DNA of 64,000 bases, taken from the NCBI GenBank assembly GCA_037176845.1, contig JAYKXP010000008.1, forward strand, positions 868,001-932,000, given 5' to 3'. The notes beneath the pieces are model-generated. The model saw nothing but the letters and a program-made list of their open reading frames with translations, did no database searches and was not told where the DNA came from. This document shows positions 56,101 through 64,000 of the stretch, piece by piece; positions within the stretch are counted from its first letter, which is position 1, and each line of letters begins with the position of its first letter. Source of the stretch: Paramarasmius palmivorus (taxonomy: Eukaryota > Basidiomycota > Agaricomycetes > Agaricales > Marasmiaceae). A program made the position numbers and the translations under genes.

Positions 56101-58632
56101 CCTTTCTCTCAACCAAGACCACAGCTGACTCGACTTGCCCTGACAGCGCATTCAAGAGCGTCGTCAGGACCGATTAGGCACAAACCTTACACCGTTCCCA
56201 AAGGGCAGCAATCGAAAGCCTTGCCAGCCAACAGACCACGTCTTCGCACTCGCACTTTGTCCTCCAACTCCTTCAACTCCAGAAACCCGCTATTGAGATC
56301 CTCTTCAGGCGGTACACCTTCCATCAACCACCTAGCTAGGCGTGGGCCGTCCACCAATGACACTATCAAGGACTTCAGAGCTGGAGGTGGAGACAGGGCG
56401 GAGAGTATGGATACCGGCTTCGACGAGGAGGATGAGGATGATGACGTGTTCTGGAAGGAAGCTAGGGATGAGGACGAGGACGAAGACATCGTATTTCCAT
56501 GGGAAGAACCACCTTCGGAGGCAGAGTCAGTTTCCTCAGAGGCAGAGCAGACAGAACGGGAAGAGCTTACAGAGGAAACAGACGAGTTGGTAGTGAAGCT
56601 GATGGAGAAGCTGGGCTGCTCAAAGGGCACGGCTAGGAGGATTTTGTCGGTGGGATGGAAGTTCTATGAATGGGTGGAGTTTGACGGAGGATACTACATG
56701 AAACCACTCAACGACCTACCACCTTCGGTCATCGTATCATACATCAACCAACGTTACCGGGGCATCATTTCTGGAAAGACAGCGTCAAGACACATTTCAT
56801 ACCTCCGCCGATACTTCTATTTCCGTGGGTGGAATTTCCCAGAAGACATTTCCATCAAGTACGCTCTCATGAATGTCACAAGAGACACTCCAGCATCTTC
56901 ATTCCAACCGCAACGGCCTCCCGTTCTACGACCTCATCTTCTTGAACTAGACCTCAACCTAACAAACAGTGGGGAAGACCGTGCCATCGATGCCGCCGCG
57001 AAGAGCTCGACATTCGGACAGATTCGGCTCGGAGAGATCCTCCCTGACTCTTCAGACCCCAACGACTACGACGCAACAGTTCTACCTGTCGTCAGAGACC
57101 TGTCCTCTGCAGGAGAAGACCGTGCTAGTCAGTCACTATTCCTTCCAAAGACGAAAACGGATCAGTTCAAGGGCGCGCGCGCTTTCATTCCTGGGCAACT
57201 GAATGACCCCATCTGTCCTGTGACCAGCAACATCACGCACATCAAGGCAAACCGTCTACGCGAGTCATCACCTCTCTTTGCATATCGGGACGAAGATGGC
57301 AATCTCAAGTGTCTCACGCGGGCTCGCTTCCTAGAACGTGTTAACGAGATATGGAGCCAGTATGGCAGGCAGAGGATCACGGGTCATTCCTTCCGAATTG
57401 GTGGAACGACGATGTACCTGGCAGCTGGGGTAGAACCTGAGGTAGTGAAAGTCCTAGGCCGATGGAAGTCGGATGCATTCCGGGCTTATTGGAGGGACGT
57501 TGAGAGCATCGCGCCACACCACGTTGTCAACCTCATGTCCAGGAGACCTGCGCACCGAAGAGCTTAATTAGTCATGGCTACGATCCCTTTACTACCTACA
57601 CACGTATCATTGATTTGTATCACTCTGAGTAGATGAATATAGCGACACCTTTACCACCATCGAACTGTCATTTCTCACTCACTCTGCGCCCTAGCCTTAT
57701 GAAGTGGGGTGGTCTACAGTCAAGACTGACGACGCGCCAATGGCTTGAGTGACCTCCTTGGGTGGTCACCACTCTTGACTTCCGCTACCACCGACGTCAG
57801 TAATTTCCGTCATAGACGAAAATTTCGGACTTCCCCCCCACTTCTACCTGCCTGTTCTTAGAGTGAAGAAGCATTCCTTAGACGTCGCGACTCAACTGGT
57901 CACTCACTTGAGTTCGCGATCCTCGAAAGTGCATGTTTCGGCCACTGCCGAAACTGAGTTTTCGGGGAGCGAACGAGGTCAGGTGACCTCGTCGCTCCTT
58001 CTTCTCGACGTGATCCATCTCCGAGCCTCAACAGCGAGCTGAGGCTCCTCTCATCCTTTTTTGACCCACCATCCCACCCTAACACAAAGAAAAGGAAAAA
58101 AATTTTCATTCGAAGTACAGGCAGTCAGCGAAAGTTTTGAGCAGGGTGGTCACCACTCTTGACTTCCGCTACCACCGACGTCAGTAATTTCCGTCATAGA
58201 CGAAAATTTCGGACTTCCCCCCCACTTCTACCTGCCTGTTCTTAGAGTGAAGAAGCATTCCTTAGACGTCGCGACTCAACTGGTCACTCACTTGAGTTCG
58301 CGATCCTCGAAAGCGGGAATTTCCACAGTCGGTTCGGCGGCTCAATACCAGGCTGCGAATAGAATCTTTTGGAATCGAATGTGCCCGGCTAGCTCAAATT
58401 CCAGAGGAGATATTGGATGTAGCATCTTCTCGAGCTTCGGATATGCAGAAGGAGATCGAGAACCGCATGTCCATGACCAGGTTTGTTTATGAATCTATCT
58501 CAGTCGCTGATTGTTTACCTGGGATGATCTAGGACGCGTTTGGCTCTACAAGCCATTAAACGCTGTCTTGGTGGAGATAGGAAGGCTCTGAAAATTTTAG
58601 AAGGTCTCGCATGCACAGAATCTAGGTCATAG
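47179..58632 (+). CDS. MSH3: DNA mismatch repair protein MSH3, interrupted by a retroelement in an intron
   Basis: MSH3 with MSH2 (MutS-beta) recognises insertion/deletion loops. The start [20 protein letters not shown] contains a PCNA-binding box (QTTLSSYF). The mismatch-binding domain has [40 protein letters not shown], then [20 protein letters not shown], which fits MSH3 rather than MSH6. Connector, lever and clamp parts follow ([29 protein letters not shown]). The ATPase has Walker A GPNMGGKSS across an intron, [37 protein letters not shown] and LFITHYP. After SGIAT the gene runs into a 7.07-kb Ngaro-type element within an intron. Coding resumes at about 58370 with [20 protein letters not shown] and ends GLACTESRS. 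Both halves are open, so the gene may still work if the giant intron is removed. Confidence 0.92.
51242..51378 (+). repeat. Split direct repeat A1 (137 bp) of the Ngaro-type element
   Basis: Identical by eye to 57930-58066. It begins TGCATGTTTCGG and ends in TTTTTTGACC, after which the two copies diverge. Three stem-loops lie in series: TTTCGGC/GCCGAAA (51248-51265), a longer imperfect stem around GACCTCG (51279-51309), and GAGCCTCA/TGAGGCTC (51335-51359). They could act in RNA folding, reverse transcription or recombinase binding. Confidence 0.9.
51515..53770 (+). CDS. Gag-like protein of the Ngaro-type element
   Basis: An intronless frame of 751 codons starts [20 protein letters not shown]. 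The first 440 residues are disordered, with acidic and charged runs ([20 protein letters not shown]) and a short coiled-coil-like helix ([20 protein letters not shown]). A folded part follows ([20 protein letters not shown], then [20 protein letters not shown]), with [20 protein letters not shown] and [20 protein letters not shown]. The C-terminus is Cys/His-rich: [51 protein letters not shown], a likely zinc-binding, nucleic-acid-binding end as in Gag proteins of this group. The TGA at 53768-53770 abuts the start of RT homology in the next (+1) frame. Confidence 0.85.
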   Translation: MDHPQPSPLSSLDSEAGVPPQDTPHSFNLITPSFDIPISGQDDIPGPSGTTRNRSRSQVPRPSDRILRPRTTSGLTALAVPRQLATVHREPGPSSAQLAEAWGATQIQATGEDDDDVSDDDVGKLRRVEAQLDRIGKDLSQMEEEARVTRSSLRRAGRQRLSTVDEEEELHDAEDGSDREGIGGGETGVETRPHSRAHRDKGKGRRHHPAQPPHPLRSARSNTVSTSDNDDGDDHGPVASPHSPHTNSAMQQDDPLRRLGFAVANTSENRAPRVHRDGEVPSSLASHGSCSRADCSIADSATAAAPVFDLTAHARQAGEVTPPGSEPVSLIPGNSGALHADMDMMSRAEDRQHAALQAKVLARTAKNGHFVPNPAPRGSSGSLAPQAMHPGQPEQGTSRLGKRRKGSGTLLKALALLLQQASSDADDEDDDDEPASEVTGRSSKKQKLHIPVNPFTSTTTVALSAITVTVNPHVIHRLQNGWISWIPLAYFAPNHKSTQRSLSLESKSPLPDIDVETIDLGSLYALGTALPNAIHEYYIPPDCSEPKTEIAVSVAEMFRIMFTTILGKPNLVECFPIYREYAHRCLLYWHNNKRSGVGVHMWDQELYLRILQEFQCSGAILRYQSKLHSSSSTPAYSSSFPSRRQSGGHPSSGNSARTNRSFRNDNKGPNPNVCWIGGKSCNHGSYVEHTRKDSDFVWCAGEKGSRDYVGRNGKKFCISFNGVNGCRAKPCRFFHGCGICGLEDHNSQTHQ
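53769..55490 (+). CDS. Reverse transcriptase-RNase H of the Ngaro-type element
   Basis: The frame is open from about 53172 but homology begins at the Gag stop, with [22 protein letters not shown] motifs: [20 protein letters not shown], motif A in [20 protein letters not shown] (catalytic Asp), motif B in [20 protein letters not shown], and motif C in [12 protein letters not shown] with VDD in place of YADD. A connection follows ([20 protein letters not shown]). RNase H has catalytic acids in [30 protein letters not shown] and [14 protein letters not shown], and a final [11 protein letters not shown] block. All catalytic residues are present. No ATG lies at the start of homology, so expression by +1 frameshift or reinitiation from Gag is likely. 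Confidence 0.9.
   Translation, partial: DIYPIVTRLKADVWHNVLSEAGLLVQYQDIPIGLSSGFHIGISNYTLPHSFIPPNHFTTDAEAAVVRTKFQQEVSLGRLSPGYEPSFLESLIGPFRTAPMAVVEQKPGKYRIVINHSYPKPVPGSSKAKPTPPISSTIMIPELSSINSVIDSDLYPCRWGTFSECFLLVADAPPGAEAAVFDVDAAFRNIPIHPDDRRFVALMLDGLVHLDQALNFGAASSPGIWGRVADAMADIYLYYGVQALIKWVDDFVFFRYPSTSMNGETGFKYDASLIWSIAERLGWPWAPEKFKPFAQQFKYIGFLWSLVNRTVELPEEKKIKYRGKIAEWISTTHQSMQTAESIIGTLNHVTLVVPDGRSRLVELYKFRAGFKDDSPGWARHKISSRLREDLEWWDERLSQAFVGVNIIRPPTPRDIALFVDASTSWGIGLVLNGRWLAWELKEGWKTDGRDIGWAEMVAVELAVRTLVSTHLTNCHVIVRSDNQGVVGALAKGRSHGTQQNRILRHIVALMQDHNLWITTTYVSTHDNPADEPSRGKLPSRSSLHAHPPATPHHLKAFIHHPVPFHDTRLDLEH
55491..55909. other. Non-coding spacer between RT and YR genes of the element
   Basis: About 420 bp without a conserved frame. 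A plus-strand ORF from 55775 overlaps the first exon of the recombinase in another frame and has no domain. An AT-containing CACTTAAAAGCA stretch near 55794 could be part of an internal promoter for the YR transcript. This is only a suggestion. Confidence 0.4.
55910..57567 (+). CDS. Tyrosine recombinase of the Ngaro-type element (two introns)
   Basis: The continuous ORF 56221-57567 lacks a good ATG at its start. Splicing two GT-AG introns (55971-56033 and 56091-56146) joins it in frame to [20 protein letters not shown] from ATG 55910, then [20 protein letters not shown] and [20 protein letters not shown]. The N-terminal part is disordered and acidic ([20 protein letters not shown]). A SAM-like core-binding domain follows ([40 protein letters not shown]). 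Catalytic residues of the recombinase: Arg I in [12 protein letters not shown], box [15 protein letters not shown] (HxxR), [16 protein letters not shown] with the Trp/His position and nucleophilic Tyr. This is the integration enzyme of the element. Confidence 0.88.
57760..57929 (+). repeat. Split direct repeat B1 (170 bp) of the Ngaro-type element
   Basis: Identical by eye to 58144-58313. It begins GGGTGGTCACCACTC (a short palindrome, GTGGTCACCAC) and ends CCTCGAAAG. It abuts A2 directly, forming the B-A junction that a circular intermediate would also have. Confidence 0.9.
57930..58066 (+). repeat. Split direct repeat A2 (137 bp) of the Ngaro-type element
   Basis: Second copy of A, directly following B1 with the AAG core shared at the junction. 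The same three stem-loops as in A1 are present. After TTTTTTGACC the copies diverge. A 77-bp unique spacer (58067-58143, with an A-rich run) leads to B2. Confidence 0.9.
58144..58313 (+). repeat. Split direct repeat B2 (170 bp), right end of the element
   Basis: Second copy of B and right boundary of the element. It ends CCTCGAAAG and then passes into host intron sequence CGGGAATTTCC of MSH3. The boundary is set by the point where B1 and B2 stop matching. Confidence 0.9.
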
Positions 58633-58714
58633 GACGGACATGAAGCTGTACATTGTATCGTACTACTCTTGGATAACCTTTTTCCGCTTAGCTTTCTTCC
58701 CGTCTTGTCCTTGA

Positions 58715-61700
58715 CTAATTAGCTTTCGTTTTGAACCAGCACCCTCTGTTTTGGTCACTCTGGGCCAATTGTTTGCACATCTGGAGAGTGCCTTTGTAAC
58801 GGTCGGAACCGGCTAATCGCTCCGATAATGCAGCCCAGGACGGTGGATCCCATATCTGGTCTATTTCTGTGGCATGAAGTCGACGTATCTGGCGATGTGA
58901 TAGAAGTGCCAATTTGAATAGGTCCTTCATTTGAGGCGCAGTCAGGGTGGTGGTTCCGTCACAACCCTCCGAGATAAGCACCAAGAGAGCCTTTCGGAGT
59001 TTGGTCAAGAAATTCGATACCTCCTTAGGCCGCTGAAGGGAACATTAATTCATTAATTTTCAAACGCTTTGAGAAAATAGGGTGGACTTACATCGGCTGG
59101 AAGTTGAGTTAGTAAGTCGTGAATGAGTTGAAAGGCTTGGCAGCGTCTGTATGCGTTGACTGCTTTGGGCGACAAATCCAGGATGTCGCCACGCAATTCC
59201 CAAGCCTCCGCATGGAAACGGCGCATGAATTGGTGGAAGAAACCGACGTTCAAGGAAGAATTCTTTCTCGTGAAGAAGTCCGTAAGAGACGCCCGGTAGG
59301 TCTCCAAAACCTTCTTTTGATGGCCAGAGTGGACCATGAGATGCGAGATGTACATAGCACAATCCCCTACAGTTACCAAATGGTCGGAGGTACGGATCTT
59401 TCTGGCCCGTTCATGAAGACTTTCGAGGATTGTCGAGACCGCCTCGGTATCAACAGATGTTGGTGTCTCCTTCAGTTTCCCTATTTTTGACCGTAGTATA
59501 CCCTGTGCCTTATCCGACAATTGCTTTTCATCGGGTGATGATTTAGTGGCGAGGTCGAGTAATGGGACGACAAATTGAACAATGTGCTGACTTGAGGGCC
59601 TTTTCTTGATGAAAGTATCAATGAGGTCGAGGATCCGATTCTTAAAATGTATAGCTTCCCGTTGGGCATCGGTGTCTAGAGCTGGATTAGTGACTGCGGC
59701 ACGCTCTGGAGCATAGAGCGCACCTTTGCCTTTGTTCTTCTCATTGAGTCTCATTCGGAAGACCTCTGCCAGATGTTCGTCTATGGCCATCATCTGGTCA
59801 TCATCCATATATTCTCTTCGCTTTCATCGTCCGTTTCCCCTGTAGCAGCTTGAATACCATTAACTGCGAGAGCTTCCATGATCTGATTGCGGAGTTCCTC
59901 ATCCGGCGCCTCATCATTGCTGTCTTCATCGTCTTCAGAGTCATTATCTTCGGATGAACTACCGTCCTCTTCTGTGCCCTCTCCTTCATGTTCACTACCG
60001 GCCTCTTCGGGATCATCTCCCGCATCCTCATCTTCGTCAGAGTCGTCGTCCTGGGCAGGATCCCGTTTCTCCAGTTGCTATGCATTGTGTCAGCGCCAGG
60101 AGCCGAAAGTCAATTCAAATGGTACATACAGTCAACATGAGGTCGACTGTAGATTCCTTCACCGAGCCAGACATCAAAGAAAAGACTTGATTTCCAACCG
60201 TGCGCATGAATACAGTAGATTTTTCCAAAAATCCAATGATAGCATCGACGAAGATATCGATAGGTTCATGTTGTTCGCTTTCTTCTTCGCCACCAGTGGA
60301 TTTTCGACTCTTCTTCTTTTTGGTTTTCTCCGAGAACATGCGCGTCGCTGCTTCCAAACAATCCTTAATCTTCGGTCAGTTGACATACAAAACACTGGAA
60401 CGGCGATTACCTCAAGAGGAATCGAGTCGTCAGAATCCTCGGAGCAATATTGTTGCACCTGAGACGCAAGAAGCAATAACTCTGCGCCACTTGCAGCTTC
60501 CCGCTCGTCACCAGCAACCTTGATAACACAGAACATTAGGACGCGCCACTAGCTTCTTCTCGGAAAACATACTGTTCTCAACTTTGCGACCACATCTTTG
60601 ACCTTTGTCTGTGAAGCCTGAGTCTCCGGGTCGACTTCATTGACAGGTACCAGATGCTTAGTATCGGCGTACAGTTCCTCTATGGTGGCCAGAACCTTGG
60701 ATACCCAAAATTCCCGATCGGATGCTACGCCTACTACCTTAGTCTTCGCGTCACCTGCGTTATACCGTTGAGGAAGGCACCAAAGAGGACAGATTGATGA
60801 AACCTACCATCCTGTAGTACAGTCGCCTGGTTCGTAAGGTCTGCAAGACAGGAAAGGAGCCTGGCTCGACAGTGTTGGCGTAAGTCATCCGAATACGTCG
60901 GTTTGGGCACTTCTCGCATCTAATACAGCATTAGCACCATGTGCAACTAATGCGAGCATCAAACCCACAGCAACAAATCGGCTCTTTTCCTTCTTCTTCT
61001 TCACGACGAAAAGGCCGTTAACCACAAGCCAATCCAATACTACCTGTACCCATTCATCGCTTTTCTGGATAGCCCCATTGCGTATGAGGGCGAATAATTG
61101 ATCTATGATCCACCGACGGCGAGCATTAACCGTTTCGACGCTGCTTCTACCAAAAGGGTCAAAAATCTATCCAGAATCCTAGGATCGGACGGTTACACGT
61201 ACTGATCATCATTTGCTTGTTTCAACAAATGGTCGATGTACTGTTTGATCGCCGTTGTATCCATTGACGTTAAGATGGTTTCAACAGTCTTTGTTCTCGT
61301 TAGTTTATCGAATTGTTGGCTGCCGTGAACGCCCGTGAGCTGAAGAATGAGGGAAAACCCGAGCCTAGGGCTGTCTTTGACGAGTTTCTGGACATCGGCT
61401 ACCTGTGTTTGGAGTATAAGCAACTATTGTGTAACTGGGAGCGATTGATCTTACTGTTTGGGTTGCAATTTTATGTAGGTATCGATCCTTTTTGGCGAGG
61501 TGGTTTATCCATGTCCTCATGAAGTTTTTGGTGAATAGCATGGGCATGAGATCCTCATGGACACGGAGCAGGGCATTCTGGAAGACCTTGAAGCCCCAGA
61601 ACTTGCGTTCGGCAGATGAACTAGATGAGAAGAGTGATTCTGCAATGGTATGCGTTGAGACACGGCGCGAGGGGGTTTGAATATACATACCATCAACTAC

Positions 61701-62790
61701 TACCCTGAAGAATTCCGGGAAATTGCTCTTTTTCTGTGCTTCGCCATCCAACGGGGGTAGCAGAGTGTCAAGTATCATGTTCCACACATGATGCAATTGA
61801 GGCTTCCATGAACCGGCGGTAGCCTTTGCCTGATCTCCAGAATGATCGTCGACAGCTGTTTCCTAAACAAATCTAAGCCCACATCCTGCGAGAATTGAAC
61901 TCTAGATTTGACCTTTAGAATAAGTGCCACCGTCTGCAAGTTGGAATTGCTGAGAACGTTCGTATCCTTGAACGTGGGTGAAAGAATAGATCGCCAATCA
62001 ATGTCCTTCCCGGCCACTTTTTGGAGTTTGAGGACCATGGCAAGTTTCTCTGGCGTCCACACCTTCCTCTCTTCGAATAATTTTTGGACAGTCAAGCTCA
62101 GAGCCTCATCCTTCCACGGTACCTCCGAGTTACTCAGCGCGTCGATTGCCAGTGCTATGGACCACCACGCGCTTTCCCTCAACCACGACTTTTTCTCTCC
62201 AAGTGTAATCAGCTGCGTCAAGACTTCTTCGTAGCTTGAAAGGGACGATGCTTCTGTAGCAGACGAAGGAGAAGCCGTTAAGGGCGTTAACCGAACCAAC
62301 AAGCCCGACTGTATTATCGACGTGAAACCAAAAAGACGAGCGAAAAGAACGTCTCTCTCCTCCTGACCGGTCGATGCCCCCTGCGCTTTTGTGATATCGA
62401 TAATCAATTTTGATATTTGTGCACAAGTCACTGTCTCCAACCGGGAGAGTAACTGTAATGCATATACTTTGAGAAAACACCTTGAAAATTGATAACAAAA
62501 CGCACCTCAGTTAACGCAACTGCAAATCCTAATCTACTGCTCTCCCTCGGACTCGCCAGACCTCGAATTAACCTCCTCACAGAATATGAGACATCCTGGG
62601 CGTTCATAGTATCCAAAGGATCTGCGTTTGTCGTGTCTTCATCCTCGTCAGAACCCGCACTTGGTATTTCATGGTGACTCTGGAATTTTTCGAGTGCGGT
62701 TATGAGCTTGACAGAGGCATCTATGCGCTCATTTTTCGAGGCTGAAGATAGATGCCAGAAGAGAGGAAGAGTGGTAGTCGCTGCAGACAT
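58715..62790 (-). CDS. POL5: POL5/MYBBP1A-like nucleolar protein (DNA polymerase phi family)
   Basis: POL5, despite its name (DNA polymerase V/phi), is a HEAT-repeat-like nucleolar protein needed for rRNA synthesis and 60S/90S assembly. The start at 62790 gives MSAATTTLPLFWHLSSASKN. Family blocks follow: SVRRLIRGLASPRESSRLGF and AVALTE (the typical RGL.S.RE.AR.GF motif), RDVLFARLFGFTSIIQSGLL, ESAWWSIALAIDALSNSEVP, and a helical repeat region. A highly acidic central part (near 59887-60060) precedes helices such as HLAEVFRMRLNEKNKGKGAL. The direct frame ends at 58715 with SDQNRGCWFKTKAN. The overlapping frame gives a Lys-rich end (KRKLISQGQDGKKAKRKK) to 58663, more typical of the family, so the last exon is unsure. 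More than ten introns were read. Confidence 0.88.
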
Positions 62791-63088
62791 TGCTGCCCGA
62801 GTGGGTGCTACAGTCCAAAAAATTTGTGACTTTGCGATCAAAAAAGAAGTATCCCCGTTTGGATACCGTATCCCACTGAGTGACATGGCCATGGACCTCT
62901 CCCTGTCTCAAAGGCAACAATCATTAACGTGGAATGGAGTGAAAAATTATACGTATAATAAGGTACAGTGATCAGCGGTGAATAAGTTACATTCATGCAC
63001 AATTCCGAATAAATGATATGTCCTTGTCCTTGCACTGATGTCACCACCACCATCACATCGCTTTCCAGCAAAGCATATCCATCCTGTG

Positions 63089-63905
63089 TCAATCAAGGTG
63101 TACCGAATGTCCTTTCACTCCCAAACGACACTTCTCGCAACCCGCCCGAGGACCCATGGTAAATTTTTGCCGTCTTGATGGCGAACTTATGCCTGTCACC
63201 GGTGAGTTCGATATTGACATACTAACATCCAATGTTGGACTTGATGAACGAGTGAAACCCGGATTCACGATCACATCGGGTGTGGGTGGTAGAACATTGA
63301 TGGAAGGAGGCAGTTCCGCAGGAAACGGTCGATGCGGGTGTAAGTGAGGTTGCGAATGTGAAGATGACTGCGGATGTAGGTGGTTTGTGTCCATTTGCGT
63401 TTGCATTTGAGAATGAAGAGGATTATTGGGATATGAGGGGGTGGTTTATAGTCGAATGAAGTGCGTAGTGGTGCAAGTTGAGGTTTGGATGGTACGGAAG
63501 GAGTCATGACGGGCTAGAAGAGATGAGAAAAATGGACTTTGACTGTCCGAGTCGAAGACTCACTTCGGCTTGCATTGCTGTGGTTGATGCACTGGAGTCT
63601 ATTGGTCCGTTATGACTCTCTATTGTTAATCCGCTGGCTTGCTGAACCCAATCTTCGGATGTAGACCGACTGCCACTGGACGCGGATCCTGTCGATAGAA
63701 ATATAGGATATAATCGGTCGCTTCTTGAGGGCTCATCATATATCTTTTCTATATGTCAAAAGGAATGAGCATCTGCATTAGCCACGTAAATAAGCGAAAA
63801 ACCCACTGAAGCCCGACTGGGAGAACCCATGTCATCCGGAGAGCGGCCGCGTTTGGATGCTCTATGACCCATTGAAGTGGTAGGCATGTCAATTTCCATT
63901 TGCAT
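63089..63905 (-). CDS. Uncharacterised fungal protein with C-terminal CxxC motif
   Basis: I read a first exon MQMEIDMPTTSMGHRASKRG with RSPDDMGSPSRAS. It is spliced to EKIYDEPSRSDRLYPIFLST, then SASSGSRSTSEDWVQQASGL, TIESHNGPIDSSASTTAMQA, SPVMTPSVPSKPQLAPLRTS and a His/Pro-rich last part (HLHPQSSSHSQPHLHPHRPF). The only ordered-looking piece is the C-terminus RRQKFTMGPRAGCEKCRLGV followed by KGHSVHLD, with CxxC and a His that might bind a metal. The start may lie further upstream, even past the window edge. Function unknown. The basic RASKRGRS stretch could be a nuclear signal, which is inference only. Confidence 0.5.
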
Positions 63906-64000
63906 GACTGATTATCCTGAATTTCCGGGGAGATTATGAGCAATCGAACAAGTGATGGTGGTGGTGGTGGTGGCAAAGAGATGAGAAGATGAGAATGTTA

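Larger units (their letters stand above)
51242..58313 (+). mobile_element. Ngaro/PAT-type tyrosine-recombinase retrotransposon (DIRS order), complete
   Basis: The 7,072-bp element has the arrangement A1 - ORFs - B1 - A2 - B2 with A and B as split direct repeats, not LTRs or inverted repeats. Between them are Gag-like, RT/RNase H and tyrosine recombinase genes in that order, all open. No protease or DDE integrase was found. This is the known plan of Ngaro/PAT elements, which integrate as circles through the recombinase and make no target-site duplication beyond a short core. The repeat copies are identical by eye, so the insertion looks recent. It sits in the same orientation as MSH3, within one of its last introns. 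AAG is found at the left host junction (51239-51241), at B1/A2 (57927-57929) and at the right end (58311-58313). Confidence 0.93.

Noticed and set aside
51242..58313. Element as an LTR retrotransposon, DIRS1 with inverted repeats, or a Crypton
   Set aside because: There is no integrase or protease and no LTR pair at the two ends; terminal repeats are split direct, not inverted; the presence of RT excludes a Crypton.
1..64000. tRNA, rRNA genes or CRISPR arrays
   Set aside because: I saw no cloverleaf with proper A and B boxes, no rRNA-like stretch and no spaced repeats; a computational scan (tRNAscan-SE, Infernal) was not possible here.

Overview
The window is nuclear DNA of a filamentous basidiomycete, most likely an Agaricomycete. 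Genes are dense and sit on both strands. Nearly all are cut by many introns of about 45-65 nt (mostly GT-AG, a few GC-AG), and some exons are very small. Encoded families include a DUF6593 protein and fungal-type housekeeping proteins. Gene models below were spliced by eye, so outer coordinates are usually firmer than internal exon edges.

Layout. 1-12 kb: partial pirin (+), NSA1 (-), GID E3 ligase RMD5 (+), exportin CRM1 (+), MCT-1/TMA20 (+), SRR1-like (+), an acidic/serine-rich unknown (-). 12-21 kb: APC/C subunit CDC27 (-), chaperonin CCT1 (-), CDC25 phosphatase (-). 21-27 kb: SGNH esterase (-), GGQ mitochondrial release-factor-like protein (-), MZM1 (-), EI24 (+), SLC25A32/FLX1-type carrier (-). 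27-37 kb: tRNA-splicing endonuclease SEN34 (-), cyclase-associated protein (+), PhoD-like phosphatase (+), protoglobin-domain protein (+), E2 ubiquitin-conjugating enzyme (+). 37-47 kb: a large disordered Ser/Pro-rich protein (+), DUF6593 protein (-), a BTB-like unknown (-), N-terminal glutamine amidase NTAQ1 (+), ATP12 (-). 47-64 kb: mismatch-repair gene MSH3 (+) interrupted by a 7.07-kb retroelement, POL5/MYBBP1A (-) and an unknown (-).

The most striking object is an apparently intact tyrosine-recombinase retrotransposon of the Ngaro/PAT (DIRS-order) type at 51242-58313. It has split direct repeats in the order A1 - Gag - RT/RNase H - YR - B1 - A2 - B2, with both repeat pairs identical by eye. 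It lies inside an intron of MSH3. The left and right host junctions and the internal B1/A2 junction all carry AAG, as expected for integration of a circle by recombination at a 3-bp core. Gag and RT meet at a TGA in different frames (+1), and the YR gene appears to carry two spliceosomal introns.

Four or five otherwise well-conserved genes (CAP, PhoD-like, SEN34, NSA1, perhaps POL5) show apparent one-nucleotide frame breaks. The two clearest are next to short homopolymer runs. Consensus sequencing errors are the simplest explanation and should be excluded before any of these genes is called broken.
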